Source of the DNA: Chromera velia | Lineage: Eukaryota; Sar; Chromeraceae | NCBI GenBank assembly: GCA_018398765.1 | Contig: JAHBMJ010002147.1 | Location: forward strand, 1-22,172 | Length of the DNA stretch: 22,172 bases | Direction of reading: 5' to 3' | Part shown: positions 9,413 to 19,153 of the stretch, piece after piece | How the letters are laid out: every line of letters starts with the position of its first letter | Position numbering within the stretch: the first letter of the stretch is position 1 | Notes under the pieces: model-generated | Told to the model about the DNA's origin: nothing | Databases searched by the model: none | Seen by the model: only the letters and a program-made list of their open reading frames with translations | Made by a program: the position numbers and the translations under genes

Positions 9413-10630
9413 GAAACGACTCTGACTCCTTTCCTGCGTGTGTGACACAGTGTGTCCGCTTGTCTTTCTGAAGTATCCACGATAGGTGACACGTTGCATG
9501 GGAAGCGTGTGAGTAGGCGGGCTCGGGCGGGCGCAGGTGAGTGAGGGAACGATTGAGGGAGCGCGTGAGTGTGTGCAAGAGGGGAGAGAGTGAATGAGCG
9601 TGTGTGAGTATGTGCACGCGCCTGCAGAGAAGCCGTTGTTCGGCCCGGACTCTTCATACTGCATGCAGTTCCTTTGTATGCCGGTGAGCCTGCTTGCTCA
9701 TCATTTCAGGTTTGTGGTCAGGTGCCCAGCCTGTGTTCCTCCGAGGAGTTGTGTCATCATTCGAGCATCTCGGCCTGGGGCTTTGGTGTTGCGAGTGCTT
9801 GCTGTTGGTGCAGGGACACAGTCATGGTCTTCCTGAACATGCTCCTCGGGGTATCGCCGTATCGGCGGTGGGCTTTGGCGTGTGTGTTGTTTCCGTCCGA
9901 AGCTGGCGTCAGTTTGTCAGCCTTGTGTCACAGTCCTCCTCTGGAACTTCGTCATAGTGGGAGTTCGGTTCTCAGTTTGCTTTGCACGACCAGACGCAGC
10001 CAGCTCAGCTCGCTTCGGGCACGCGCTTCACAAGGAGACTGAACAACTGTTGCTGTGGTCAAGCTTCGCCAATTCTGAGCCGTTTTTCTTCCTTATCGTC
10101 GGGTTCTTCCTGCATTTCCTTCTTGAGGCTGTTTGACTCTCACAAGTGATGGTTTCTACATGTTTCTACGGGGGTGATTTCGAGTGCTGGCTTGGCACGC
10201 ACGAAGCGGAGCTGGCATGTTTCAGGGGACGAGATCTCGGATCAAAAATCTGACGCACGCAAGAGATGCCCCGGAAATACAACTGAGAGCTAGGGCACTT
10301 AATTCAATACCTTGCATGCAATCGCTTTCCGGGCACTTCGCACGGAGTGCGTGCGTCAGATCCCGCATGCAGGGCACCCGTTGCCTGTTGCTTCCACTGC
10401 ATGCCAGAGTCACAGTGGAGACTGTCAAATGTGTTGCTCTGTTCAAGTGTTGCTGCCACTGTGTGAAGTGTCTGTCCAAAGTACTATGTAGAAGAGGAAG
10501 AAGCTGATTTCCTCCCGCCAAACCGTTCGGTACTGTGCCATCACTGTAGAATTCGACGGACTCAGTCGGCTCAGTCTGCCACTTTGAGCAACAGTACGTT
10601 GTGAAGCATGCACTGAGCTAGGTTTTCTGC
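9413..10630. other. No recognisable gene
   Basis: This stretch has many overlapping short frames on both strands and nothing resembling a known domain. A GTGTGAGTG-rich purine stretch lies at 9500-9620. Several GCATGC-type palindromes occur (near 9662, 10315 and 10365). It could be intergenic DNA, untranslated sequence or intron. Confidence 0.4.
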
Positions 10631-10685
10631 GTTGTACGCCTGGCAAGTTGTGAGCAAAGTGCCCAAAGTTGGTAAACCAAGTAAG

Positions 10686-10838
10686 ATGATGCTCAAAGGA
10701 CTGATCAAGAAGGCAAAAAAGGGCCCCCAGCTCCCCTCCCTGAGGAATGCGGTGACACCGTCCAACACACAGTTGTACGGTCGAAACGGGGAAAAGCAAG
10801 TTCACAACATGTTGTCGTTTGCATACCTGTCCCTTTAA
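10686..10838 (+). CDS. Possible small basic exon, unknown
   Basis: From the ATG at 10686 a 50-codon frame starts MMLKGLIKKAKKGPQLPSL and contains TQLYGRNGEKQ before a TAA at 10836-10838. The Lys-rich, protein-like composition and position 600 bp upstream of the kinase exons make a 5' exon of that gene possible. No phase-compatible splice donor joins it convincingly, and no family is recognised. The opposite-strand 155-codon frame over the same DNA is equally unsupported. Confidence 0.2.
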   Translation: MMLKGLIKKAKKGPQLPSLRNAVTPSNTQLYGRNGEKQVHNMLSFAYLSL

Positions 10839-11461
10839 GTATGGCACTCTCCATCCCACTTCCTGACTACCTAAGCCTCTAATCTGTTTCCTCCTCAACA
10901 GTGCAATCAAGACATCTGGGAAAGCAGGCTTGCTTGCTTACTCTTGGTAGATCGTGATATGTGTTTTCTTCGTACAAATCGAAAGTGGTAGGTTCAATTA
11001 ACGCTCATCCTTCCGGGCATGTTGCTCAGTCGTTCGTCCACCGCCATTGTTCTGGTTGCTGATTGTTGAGGCCATCGATGGTGTACATCTGATTTCCGTT
11101 ATCGCTTGGAATCTTTCTTCCACGTATCCCGTATCCATCCGCCTTATCTTTTTTCTGCCCATCTTCAAAAGTGCACCCGTCTACATTGCCTCCTTAGGCT
11201 TCTGTGTCTGCAGGAAAGCATGTGTGAAGACTTTCCCTTTCCGTGTCACTGTGTGCATCTTTTCTGGTCTTCTTCTTTTTCTGTCTTCCTGCAAATACCG
11301 TTCGGTTGTGTCTTTTTTCTTTTGAGTTTCATTGAATTTCCCAAGTCTTTTGCGAAAAAGCACATTCAACACTCATTGTGATTGAGTCTCTCTATTTTCA
11401 AGCTTCCGTGTTTGATGATCCCCGTGTGATTTGACTCGATCTCCTCGATAAATGCATGCAG
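10839..11461. other. Intergenic or intronic, ends in splice acceptor
   Basis: The sequence is pyrimidine-rich in places (11240-11330) and has no recognised coding content. It ends in AAATGCATGCAG at 11450-11461, which fits a 3' splice site for the first kinase exon, so at least part is probably an intron with the true N-terminal exon further upstream. Confidence 0.4.
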
Positions 11462-11758
11462 AATCGACAATCTAGGAAAAATCGGAGGAGGATGTTTTGG
11501 AGAAGTCTTTCTAGTGAGCATTGGAAATTCCTTCAAAGCCCTGAAGAGGGTAACCGAAGGACCGGGAGGGGATCGCTCCAGGATCGTTGAAGAGAAAGTT
11601 TTTCTCGACAGGGTCTGCTCCAGTGGCATCGTTCAGGTGGAGGAGACCTGGACCGACAGAATGGGGAACCTGTCTATCGTCATGGAGCTTGGGCATGGAG
11701 GAACTCTCAAGGACCTCCTCAAAGAGGGAAACGACCTTACAGAAGAAGAAGTGAAATT

Positions 11759-12262
11759 GTACGTCTGTTGAGCATATCTCTTTTCACATTTTTGGCTGTA
11801 TCGGCTCGCACAGTCAACTGGAGTCAACCCACGCTCAAACCCTAGAGGCTGTCTCCATTTTGATTTACCTCGTTCACAAGCGCTCCTTTTTTCTCTTCTC
11901 TTCATTGTCTAGGTGTCTCTGTTCTCTGTGTATCTGTCGCTTTGTGTGTCTGTCACATGAAGTCCTGACGGGTGCCTACATCTGCACTTTTCGGCCCTCC
12001 TGCACGCGTTGTCGAAATGGCCGTGTTGTTCTTTTATCTTTGGTTACTTCTTTCTTTTTGTCTCTCGTGTACATGAAGAAACCGAGGGGAAAGCATGATT
12101 TCAGCCTGTTTGTCTCTGCACATGAAAAAAACGAGGGGAAAAAAAGAAAAACATAGTCTGGCTGCCTTTCTGGAGCAGAGACGGAAAAGAACTCATACAG
12201 TCGGTCGGTCGGTCGGTCGGTCGGTCTGCTGACCTGCGTGTTGTCATGCAATGTGTCTGCAG
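11759..12262 (+). other. Kinase intron 1 (GT-AG, phase 2)
   Basis: The donor GTACGT at 11759 and the acceptor TGTCTGCAG ending at 12262 join GTG AAA TT to G TTG CTC, giving VKLLLQIAVGIAAMH, which is the normal kinase sequence before the catalytic loop. The intron holds a TCGG tetranucleotide array (12201-12226). Confidence 0.75.
12201..12226. repeat. (TCGG)n tetranucleotide array
   Basis: Six and a half perfect TCGG units lie inside kinase intron 1. Confidence 0.95.
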
Positions 12263-12745
12263 GTTGCTCCTGCAGATCGCTGTAGGAATTGCGGCCATGC
12301 ATGCAGCGGGATGGGTAAATAGGCACCTCAAGCCAGACAATGTTCTGGCACGGACCTCTTGAGGAAGGTGTTGAAGCTCTGTGACTTCGGCCTAGCGAAA
12401 GAGATGTCGAGGGGAGTGAGGGTGGAGAGCGAGGGAACAAGGTTGTATCACGCTCCCGAGGTTGTGTCAGGGGGGGAGTTTTGCGAACTGGGAGACCTCT
12501 GGGCTCTGGGATGCATTCTTTTCCAGGCAAGTCTGACTGCGTGTTGGCTCTTTTGGGAGCTAGAGTATCTGAATTGAGTGTCAACCTTCATGAAGAAACT
12601 ACAAGCACACGCACAACAATGTGTGACAAATGCACTCTCTCTCCCTCTTCTCTTCTATGTGCAAGTGTGGGTGTGGGATTATTTGAGTGCGTGTGAGATT
12701 CAGACGGGATTGGCTTGAAAATGGAAGACGGTGACGGACAGAGTC

Positions 12746-12747
<2 letters not shown>

Positions 12748-12819
<72 letters not shown>
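12748..12819. repeat. (TG)n followed by (AG)n microsatellite
   Basis: About 16 TG units (12748-12779) pass directly into about 20 AG units (12780-12819), inside intron 2. The purine-rich tract continues imperfectly to about 13018. Confidence 0.95.
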
Positions 12820-12822
<3 letters not shown>

Positions 12823-13018
12823 GAAAAGAGAGTGCCGGTGGGCGTGAAAGAAATAGAGAGAAAGAGAGAAAGAGGGAAGAGAGAGGAAAGAGAGAGAGGG
12901 AGGGAGAAGAAAAGAAGAGATAGAAACAGAGATAGATATTCTAAGATAGATAGAGATACAGAAAGAGAGAGGTCGGAAGTAGGGGCAGGAGGGAATCGGA
13001 GAGAGAAACGGAGAAAGA

Positions 13019-13046
<28 letters not shown>
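13019..13046. repeat. (GGCT)n tetranucleotide array
   Basis: About seven perfect GGCT/CTGG units lie in intron 2, followed by a degenerate CTGACTAACTG. Confidence 0.95.
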
Positions 13047-13049
<3 letters not shown>

Positions 13050-13474
13050 TAACTGCTGGACCGAAATATTTTTCTTTCCCCAAGAAGGAATTTCTGAATC
13101 CCCCCCTCGAGCGCAGCAGGTCAACTTGGGGTCTGTTTCGCACTGTGCGCTTGTCGGCGGTTTCATGCACGTCCAGGTTTTCTCATCCATTCCAGCACCT
13201 TAATTGCCCCGTTTTGTTCTTGTCCATGCAACATAATCTTTCTCTGTCTCAAGGCCTGCATGCTCTTTGTATTTTCCGTCAATGATTATCACCTTCTACT
13301 CCACCAATTCAATCATCGCGCGTCTGTCTATTCACACTCTTCAATGGAAAAACCTGCCTGCTTGCAGATGCTGGCAAGGGGCAGACTTCCCTTCGGCAAC
13401 TCGCCGAATCCCGTAGCCGAACCAGTCCCAGAAGTACCCTCAGATGCCTCTAAGAAGCTCCGTGTGATCTGCGA

Positions 13475-13479
13475 GTAAG

Positions 13480-13529
<50 letters not shown>

Positions 13530-13751
13530 TGACGGAGATGTCATGATACCTGCAGGGAGCGATGCTCCCCCAAAGTACTTTTTCTGGCTTGCGTGTCCCA
13601 TCGATCATCACGCATCTCTTTTTCCCCTTTTTTCCGAGAAACGTCCAGCTTTTCGCTCGCGTGTCAGCATTTGCGTCTGCATGCACTTCTTTCGTTCCCA
13701 TGCAGTTAACTGGTTCTCTCTGTGGGGCCTCTCATGGCGGTCGTTTTGCAG
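13475..13751 (+). other. Kinase intron 3 (GT-AG, phase 2)
   Basis: The donor GTAAGT at 13475 follows TGC GA, and the acceptor TTTTGCAG ends at 13751. An AG microsatellite at 13487-13526 sits near the donor. Confidence 0.65.
13487..13526. repeat. (AG)n microsatellite
   Basis: Twenty perfect AG units lie within intron 3, about 10 bp after the donor site. Confidence 0.95.
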
Positions 13752-14181
13752 ATACAAGGATCTGTTTCTGCAGAATCTGACTTGGACGGTGCTCCTCTTT
13801 GCAATATTGCTGTGTCTCTATGCATTTTCCAGTCAGCTCTTCAAACCAGCATTTTTTTTCTTGTATGGAGTGCTGTGTTTGTGACTGACTGCATGAGGCC
13901 CCCGCTTCCTAGAATTCTATGACTGATTGGGTGGACGCCCTTTTTCCATCTGCGCATGACTGCTTGCAGGGCATTGCTCTCGAAGCATGCGGCTCTGCGT
14001 CCCCGAATTTTCAGTGTCATGGCCCTCTTGAACGACAACGAACACATTCAAGAGGAGCCTCCATTCAGGGGGGGAGAGACGGAGACTGAGAGAAGGCATG
14101 GTTCGCCCTCTCCCTCTTCTTGCTGGAAGCAACCTATCTTGTCGCTTCCCTCCCTCTCTCTTGCCTCCTGAACTCCTTCTG

Positions 14182-14860
14182 CTATGATTCATCTGCTGCT
14201 AGGAGGGTCTCATGGCTCAGCAGAAGCACTTTTGGCTTCACAGAAACTTTTTGTTCTCGCCCCCCCTTAGTCTCCTTTCCAACAACCACGGTCTGAATTT
14301 TCGTTTTCATCTGTAGACCTGTTCCAACCCAAACACCCCCCCCACTGCCGGACACACATTCCATTAAGAGCTTTGTCTCTCCCGTAGATGCCTGAGTCCC
14401 GATTGTTCCCCCCCCCATTCCATTTTTCCAGGCAGCTTCTTGGACACTGCCGGGCCTCCTTCTTCCTCGACTCGCGATGTTCACACGGAACCCTCCCCCA
14501 CCAGTGACAGGGCTGTTGTCACGTGTTTGCCAAGTTTACCTACAAAACATCCTGCACCTGCGCAAAATCAAAATCAAGGAAGAACTCTTTGATACACAAG
14601 AAGACACACCGGAACAGTTTCGAGCCCTCCAGGCGCTTCAACTCCTCAAGAGTCTTCTTCGACGGACCCTGTGGCCTCCCCACCTTGTTGTCAGACGGGC
14701 CAGCAGGGTCAGAGAGGTCTTCGGAAACGATGCAGGGAAGGTCTCCGACAAAGGGGCACTCACACTGACTAAGGCAAGGAGCAACAAGTCTGAGCAACAC
14801 TGAACAACAGTTGAAAGAAAGCGCAGACGCCTTTAACGCACCCATATGGGTTTTTTTCAC
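14182..14860 (-). other. Region with weak minus-strand coding signal
   Basis: Two minus-strand frames, 14540-14860 and 14182-14484, have fairly protein-like composition (for example GRPQGPSKKTLEELKRLEG, and a Lys/Thr-rich tail with LLLSHETLLAADES). No domain, start site or clear splice pair links them, and a plus-strand frame at 14477-14803 competes. It may be exons of an unknown gene or may be non-coding. Confidence 0.2.
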
Positions 14861-15896
14861 AGGGATGACGACCGTATTGCAACAATCAATCTACTTGATT
14901 GGAAGTCCTTTGCCCTTGAGGGGTGACGGAACACGACATCTCTTTCTATGTCTTACTCGATCTGCTATCGATATCTGATATTGAAGCTGTGATAATTATT
15001 CATACGGCTCTGAGTCAGTATAATGGTTATGAAAACCACTATTCATAAAAATAGTATAGTGCAATTTTTTTCTAGCCTGCCTTTAAGTTTATTCGCGCGC
15101 ATTCGCATGCAATCGCGCACAATCGTAAGTTAAGCTATAATAAGTTTTGAACCTCTGCACAATTAAGGTCTTTCTGATTAAAAGGGTAGCCTTTTTTCAA
15201 TGAAAGAGCTGAAGTGTCTCGAAGGTTCTGCCCTGCATCCCCTCTGTCTCTTTTCTCTCTCTTTTGATTGTCCCACCTGTTGTGAAGCCGCGATTGATCA
15301 GCTGTATCAAAGTGATCGAAGTCGCACTTATTTTCGTCGCTGGTGGTTGTAGGACGGAACAAATTGACAAACTAGGTTAAATCCGCCTCTCATATATGGA
15401 GACGCGACATGCATGACAAAACTTTCAAACATAATAAGTTTTGGAACGTTTGTAAGGGCTTGGAGCCTAGTTAAAGGGCATGTAGCTCATAGCAGCTCAA
15501 CAAACGGGGGCCCTAAAAAATAGGTCCTTCCCTGATTGAGGTCTTTTTCTCTCAATAAACGGTATAGCCTTTACCAAGGGAAGAAAATGTTGTGAAGGTT
15601 TTGCCCTGCCCCTCATCTCCCCTTTTTATTTGTCTATCCGTAATGTTCCAGAAGTATGCTACTCCTGTTCTTTGCTTGTCGATGCGCACTTCTTTTATCT
15701 TTTTCCGTTTGGTAAGAGGCGTATACTGAGCGAATTGATTTTTAAAGCGCGTAAGTCCCTATCCAGATCCTTAAATACTGCGTGCGCCACTACTGGTCGG
15801 CTCGCCTTACGCATGATATTCATCTTTACATGTGCTTCTCTCTTTGACTGATCCCGGCTCACCTCTCCTATCAGTGATTGCACGCTCAGTCCCGAT
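14861..15896. other. Non-coding, with a diverged direct repeat
   Basis: No gene is recognised. A sequence starting ATAATAAGTTTTG, followed by AGGTCTTT, TAGCCTTT and GAAGGTT(C/T)TGCCCTGC, occurs at about 15137-15255 and again at about 15429-15630. The second copy is longer by about 85 bp. Confidence 0.45.
15137..15630. repeat. Diverged direct repeat pair
   Basis: Shared words in the same order in both copies are ATAATAAGTTTTG, AGGTCTTT, TAGCCTTT, GAAGGTT and TGCCCTGC, then CCCCT followed by a T-rich tract. The copies begin about 290 bp apart and end about 370 bp apart. Their position just upstream of the copia element could make them older LTR remnants, but they do not match its proposed LTR. 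Confidence 0.45.
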
Positions 15897-16199
15897 TGTT
15901 TACACAAGTGATTGCCATCCTTGGAACTCTTTCACTTCTCGTTTGGGGCTTTTCGGAGTTCCCGTACGCAAGGACTCCGTCAGGCGTCTCCTCTCGCATC
16001 TATTTTGACTCACAAAATTTCTCATTATTTCATCTCGATTGATTGCTAGAATTGAACGTTTCTCCTCTTGAAGTGGCTCTCTGCTTGCCATTCTGTAATG
16101 ACTTTCTCTGGAATAAGGACCTACGGATCGATTTCTTCGTGAGTCTTTATTTCTGTCTTTGTGTGTAGCTAGATATTCATTCTTGTAGTCTAGCAAACA
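15897..16199 (+). repeat. Candidate 5' LTR
   Basis: A 303-bp interval begins TGTTT and ends AAACA, the TG...CA inverted terminus usual for LTRs, and ends 5 bp before a primer-binding-site-like sequence. The second LTR is not in the window, so the boundaries rest only on the short terminal repeat and position. Confidence 0.35.
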
Positions 16200-16204
16200 T
16201 CTCG

Positions 16205-16220
16205 TGGTGCCGGCTCCCGC
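16205..16220 (+). promoter_or_regulatory. Candidate primer-binding site
   Basis: TGGTGCCGGCTCCCGC starts with TGG, the complement of the tRNA CCA end, and reads as the complement of a tRNA 3' end: a GC-rich T-stem strand, a 7-nt acceptor strand and a discriminator A. It lies just after the candidate LTR and 92 bp before the gag ATG. The matching tRNA is not identified. Confidence 0.4.
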
Positions 16221-16311
16221 TTTCTTCCTCTGATTCTCTGAGAAAGTGTTTTTCTTTTCCCGGGTCGAACGGCTTTCATCTTGTCCATTTGTCTTCTCCT
16301 TAGCTTCTGCA

Positions 16312-18105
16312 ATGGAGCAAACTCCAGTGATTGAACGATCTCTGTCCGGTCTTTCCGCACCTGGCTCTGAGCTCGCTTCTGCTTTGTCTCCTCCTGATGC
16401 AGCAGATCACGCTCCGCCAGCGGTTGGAGTCGAGGAGCATATCGAAGTGTCTCCACCTGATGCGTCTGGTGCCTCTGGTCAGGCTGGGCAGGGTGATCCA
16501 CCTCCTGTGCCTCCGGTGTCCGACCCTCCGCACCCGGTGGCTGAGGCGTCCTCAGGTGTCACTGATCGTCCCCCTGCACCTCTTCTCGCTCCTCCGTACC
16601 CCCATTCGGCTCTGCTGACGGGGCACTAGGCCGCTTACTACCCCATCAGAACTCCTGGTCCAGGTTTTCTTGGATTTGCTCCTCCACAGGTGACTCCTAT
16701 CCCTCCTGCCTCAGGCTTTTTCCCTTCTGCAGGCCCGTACGCGACTCCTGTGCCGCAGTCTGTACACCATTATTGGCCTCTCTGGCAGAACGTTCCATCT
16801 CCTTCTCTTCCTATGCCGCTTGTGCAGCAGCAGCCACCCTAGCAGCCTTTCCCCGTTCCTTTCCCTGGTCACTCTATTCAAGTTGTGACCCGCCGGAGTG
16901 AGTTGGCGAAAAAGGCGATTGACCAGTTAGCGATTTTTTTGGGCACCCCCCAGGAAGATGTGGAACTGTAGAAAGAGAGCTTCCACAAGGTGGTGGATGA
17001 AGTCCGCTCGTTGGATGGTCCCCATGCACTTGGTCCCCAAGACCTGTCTGGCATCATCCATCAGAAGGTCTCTTCAGGGGTGCGAGAGGTCCTCCGTTCT
17101 CACACTGTGCAGGCCGACTAGATTTATGACCCTTCGTGGCTGCTTAACACCCTCGACAGCCTCTACCTCGGTCCGTACGAGTCCCGTATCCAGAAATGCT
17201 AGCGTGCCGTCAAAGCACTTTGTTCTCTTACCAGTAAGTCCGTCGACACCTACTTTGCCCGAGCAGCCAAAGTCTTTGGCCGTCTCCGTTGACTCGTTCC
17301 AGCGATGGCGTTTGGGTCTGAGCCTTTTGTCTCCTTCGAGTACAGCATCCTCCTGGAGTCACTTCCCGCTGAAGGAGGCGCTCATCGGTACGTCCTCACA
17401 CACCTGCAGGATTACACCCCCATGGGCCTTTGTAACTGTCTGCGCCGCTACGAACAACAGCTCAGAACGCCGACTCCCTCTGCCACGATCTGATTCTCGA
17501 GTGCACCTCCCTCTAGGTCATCTTCTACTTCCGAGCCCAACCATCCTAAGTACATCTACTGCGGGGTCGCTCACCTATGGAGGAAGCATGTGAAGTGCAT
17601 CGCTTGCAGTGCCTCACCTCATGCTCATCGCTCTACTTGCCCAGCGATCGCTCACGTTTGCGGTTGTGGTAAGCAGGGGCACCTTGATGCCATGTGTCCC
17701 TCCAAGCTCCGTGCCTCCAAGAAGGCCGCCAACATTCACTGCGCGACCGTCTCTTTTGCCTCTGCTGCCGTCACCTCCCCCGATTTGGTCCACGGCCCTC
17801 ATTTTGGCAAAGACGACGGGGCAACTGTCGAGGCCGTTGGTGAGCTCTACCTCGAAAAGGTCTCCGCCTCTATCACTTAGTACACCGTGAAAGTACTCGA
17901 CACCCCAGTCCTTGTGCGGACTGCTGGTTGCAACGACTCCTTTGAGGCTTCCGGGGCCATTGTCTACGCCACCCACTCTGTCACGCTCGATAACGTTATC
18001 TTTGGCGACCGCCTTGAGTCTATTACCTTCCTCATCCTTCCACAGTCTTCGATCCCTTTCCTCAGAGTCTTCTTGAAAGCCCTTACCCAGCAGCTCTCTG
18101 AAGAT
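16312..18105 (+). pseudogene. copia polyprotein, gag and protease-like region (frame 1)
   Basis: From the ATG at 16312 (MEQTPVIERSLSGLSAP) one frame runs 1.79 kb with no frame change but eight stops: TAG at 16627, 16840, 16969, 17119, 17200 and 17878; TGA at 17290 and 17491. The first 200 codons are Pro-rich. A helical capsid-like region follows (SELAKKAIDQLAIFLG, then DPSWLLNTLDSLYLGPYESR and SVDTYFARAAKVFGRL), as in copia gag. Zinc knuckles lie at 17590-17700: CIACSASPHAHRSTC and CGCGKQGHLDAMC, the second one residue short of CX2CX4HX4C. The segment 17880-18105 is probably protease (GAIVYATHSVTLDNVIFGD), but the catalytic DSG or DTG is not clear (an LDTP is present). Sense continues in the next frame after about 18105. 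Confidence 0.85.
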
Positions 18106-19153
18106 GGATTACAAAGATAATGTCATGGTGATCCCATCGCCCTCTGGGCCTAATGTCACCTTGACATGGATCGACCTCGGGAAGTATTACGGCCTCCCTC
18201 TCATCCAAGATGACGATTCCCCACCTTCGTTGGTGGGCTCAGATAAGTCCGATGACGAGTGTCCCCCCCTAGAGGATGATCCTGATGAATCGGAGGACGA
18301 GATCGATAACTCTGCCCCCTTCCATCCTCTTCTTTTTGCCATGTGTACGACCACCTCTCCCACCACCACCCCTGCTCTACACTCACCTCCAGAGGGCATT
18401 GCGGGTGTCGAGGTTTCTGTGTCTATGGGAGAGGCGCCTGAGGGAGTGCGTGTTTGTGTGTGAGGAGAGACACCTGAGGGCGTGTGCATGTCTGTGTCTC
18501 CGGAGGAGGCGTCTGTCCCCTTTGGAGAGGGAGTTGAGGGATTGAAGGAGCCAGTGCGTCCAGGCGGGCTCGCAGGCGGGGCGTCCACTACAGCGCAGGC
18601 TTCTATGAAAGCAACCACTGGCGGTGATGTCCCTTCTCTTTCTGTTTCTTTTTCTGACGACCGCGATTCTCCCCCCTCTGAATCTGAACCTTCTCTCTCT
18701 AAGTTCGAGTTTTTTCAACTCACATTTATGATTCAACTCAAACAGACAGGCACAGTCAAGATTTTTACTGTTTCTGATTTTTGGGATTTGGTTTGCGAGG
18801 TTCATTGCGAGTATGCGCATACAGGTATGAAGGAAGTGATGGCTCAACTCCTCTTTCATTTCTCTTTCGAACTCCTGCTCACTACCATTCGAGCGTGTGT
18901 TGCTCGTGTTCTCTCTTTTTGCCCTGAGTGTCCGCAGGTGAAGGGCCCGGTTGGTTAAACTTTCTCCATCCCCAGTGTCTCCTTCACCAAGGGGGCATAC
19001 GTGGGGGCGAGGCTGCACCTCGACAGCCTGTATTTGGGGGCATCTGACTGCGGTCCAACTCATCAACTCACGGTGCTGGAGGATTTCCTCCCTTATAGCC
19101 TTGCCCCTCGCTTTGCTGCTCACCCCAACAGCCATGAGACTGTCGTTTTCTAG
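18104..19153 (+). pseudogene. copia polyprotein, linker and integrase N-terminal half (frame 2)
   Basis: This is the second frame of the polyprotein. It starts NVMVIPSPSGPNVTLTWIDL (end of the protease region), then an acidic Ser/Pro-rich linker with repeats of PEGV (APEGVRVCV, TPEGVCMSV). The integrase zinc finger follows: His at 18803 and 18818, CPEC at 18920-18931, in a helix-rich spacing typical of H2C2. The catalytic core begins VGARLHLDSLYLGASD with the first Asp at 19022. In-frame stops: TGA 18461, TAA 18956, TAG 19151. The frame changes near 19153. Confidence 0.8.

Larger units (their letters stand above)
12527..13367 (+). other. Kinase intron 2 (GC-AG, phase 0)
   Basis: The exon ends CAG and the intron starts GCAAGT, the usual consensus of GC-AG introns. 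The acceptor CTTGCAG ends at 13367. Joining them gives WALGCILFQ followed by MLARGRLPFGNS, the expected kinase subdomain IX-X order. No nearby GT donor keeps the frame. The intron carries TG, AG and CTGG microsatellites. Confidence 0.7.
11462..14171 (+). pseudogene. Protein-kinase-like gene, multi-exon, catalytic loop altered and frameshifted
   Basis: Joining five exons gives an almost complete kinase fold. Exon 11462-11758: glycine loop GKIGGGCFGEVF, then KALKR with the likely ATP-binding Lys at 11544-11546, a Glu-containing helix, and the hinge VMELGHGGTLKDLL. Exon 12263-12526: catalytic loop VNRHLKPDNVLA, then DFGLA (GAC at 12383), GTRLYHAPE and DLWALGCILFQ. Exon 13368-13474: MLARGRLPFGNS to VICE. 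A very short exon near 13752-13763 is possible. Last exon 13970-14171: LLSKHAALRPRIFSVMALL, ending in TGA. In a normal kinase the loop reads HRDLKP; here His is Asn and the catalytic Asp (12324-12326) is His. One base is also missing between the loop and DFG, so the frame hits TGA at 12360-12362. This suggests a pseudokinase that has become, or is annotated across, a pseudogene; a sequencing error could cause the frameshift but not both residue changes. The N-terminal exon is not identified. Confidence 0.8.

Noticed and set aside
8398-9664. Long open frames of 240-420 codons across the minisatellite
   Set aside because: Five frames are open at once because the unit is 48 bp and stop-poor; no frame has a recognisable non-repeat domain.
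9594-10521. Several 80-120-codon frames on both strands
   Set aside because: Overlapping, with no domain, no splice support and no consistent coding signal.
11976-12584. Minus-strand 202-codon frame
   Set aside because: It lies opposite kinase exon 2 and intron 1 and includes the TCGG array translated as Asp/Arg/Pro/Thr repeats.
12588-13190. Minus-strand Ser/Leu-rich and plus-strand Arg/Glu-rich frames in intron 2
   Set aside because: They are translations of AG, TG and purine-rich microsatellite DNA inside an intron.
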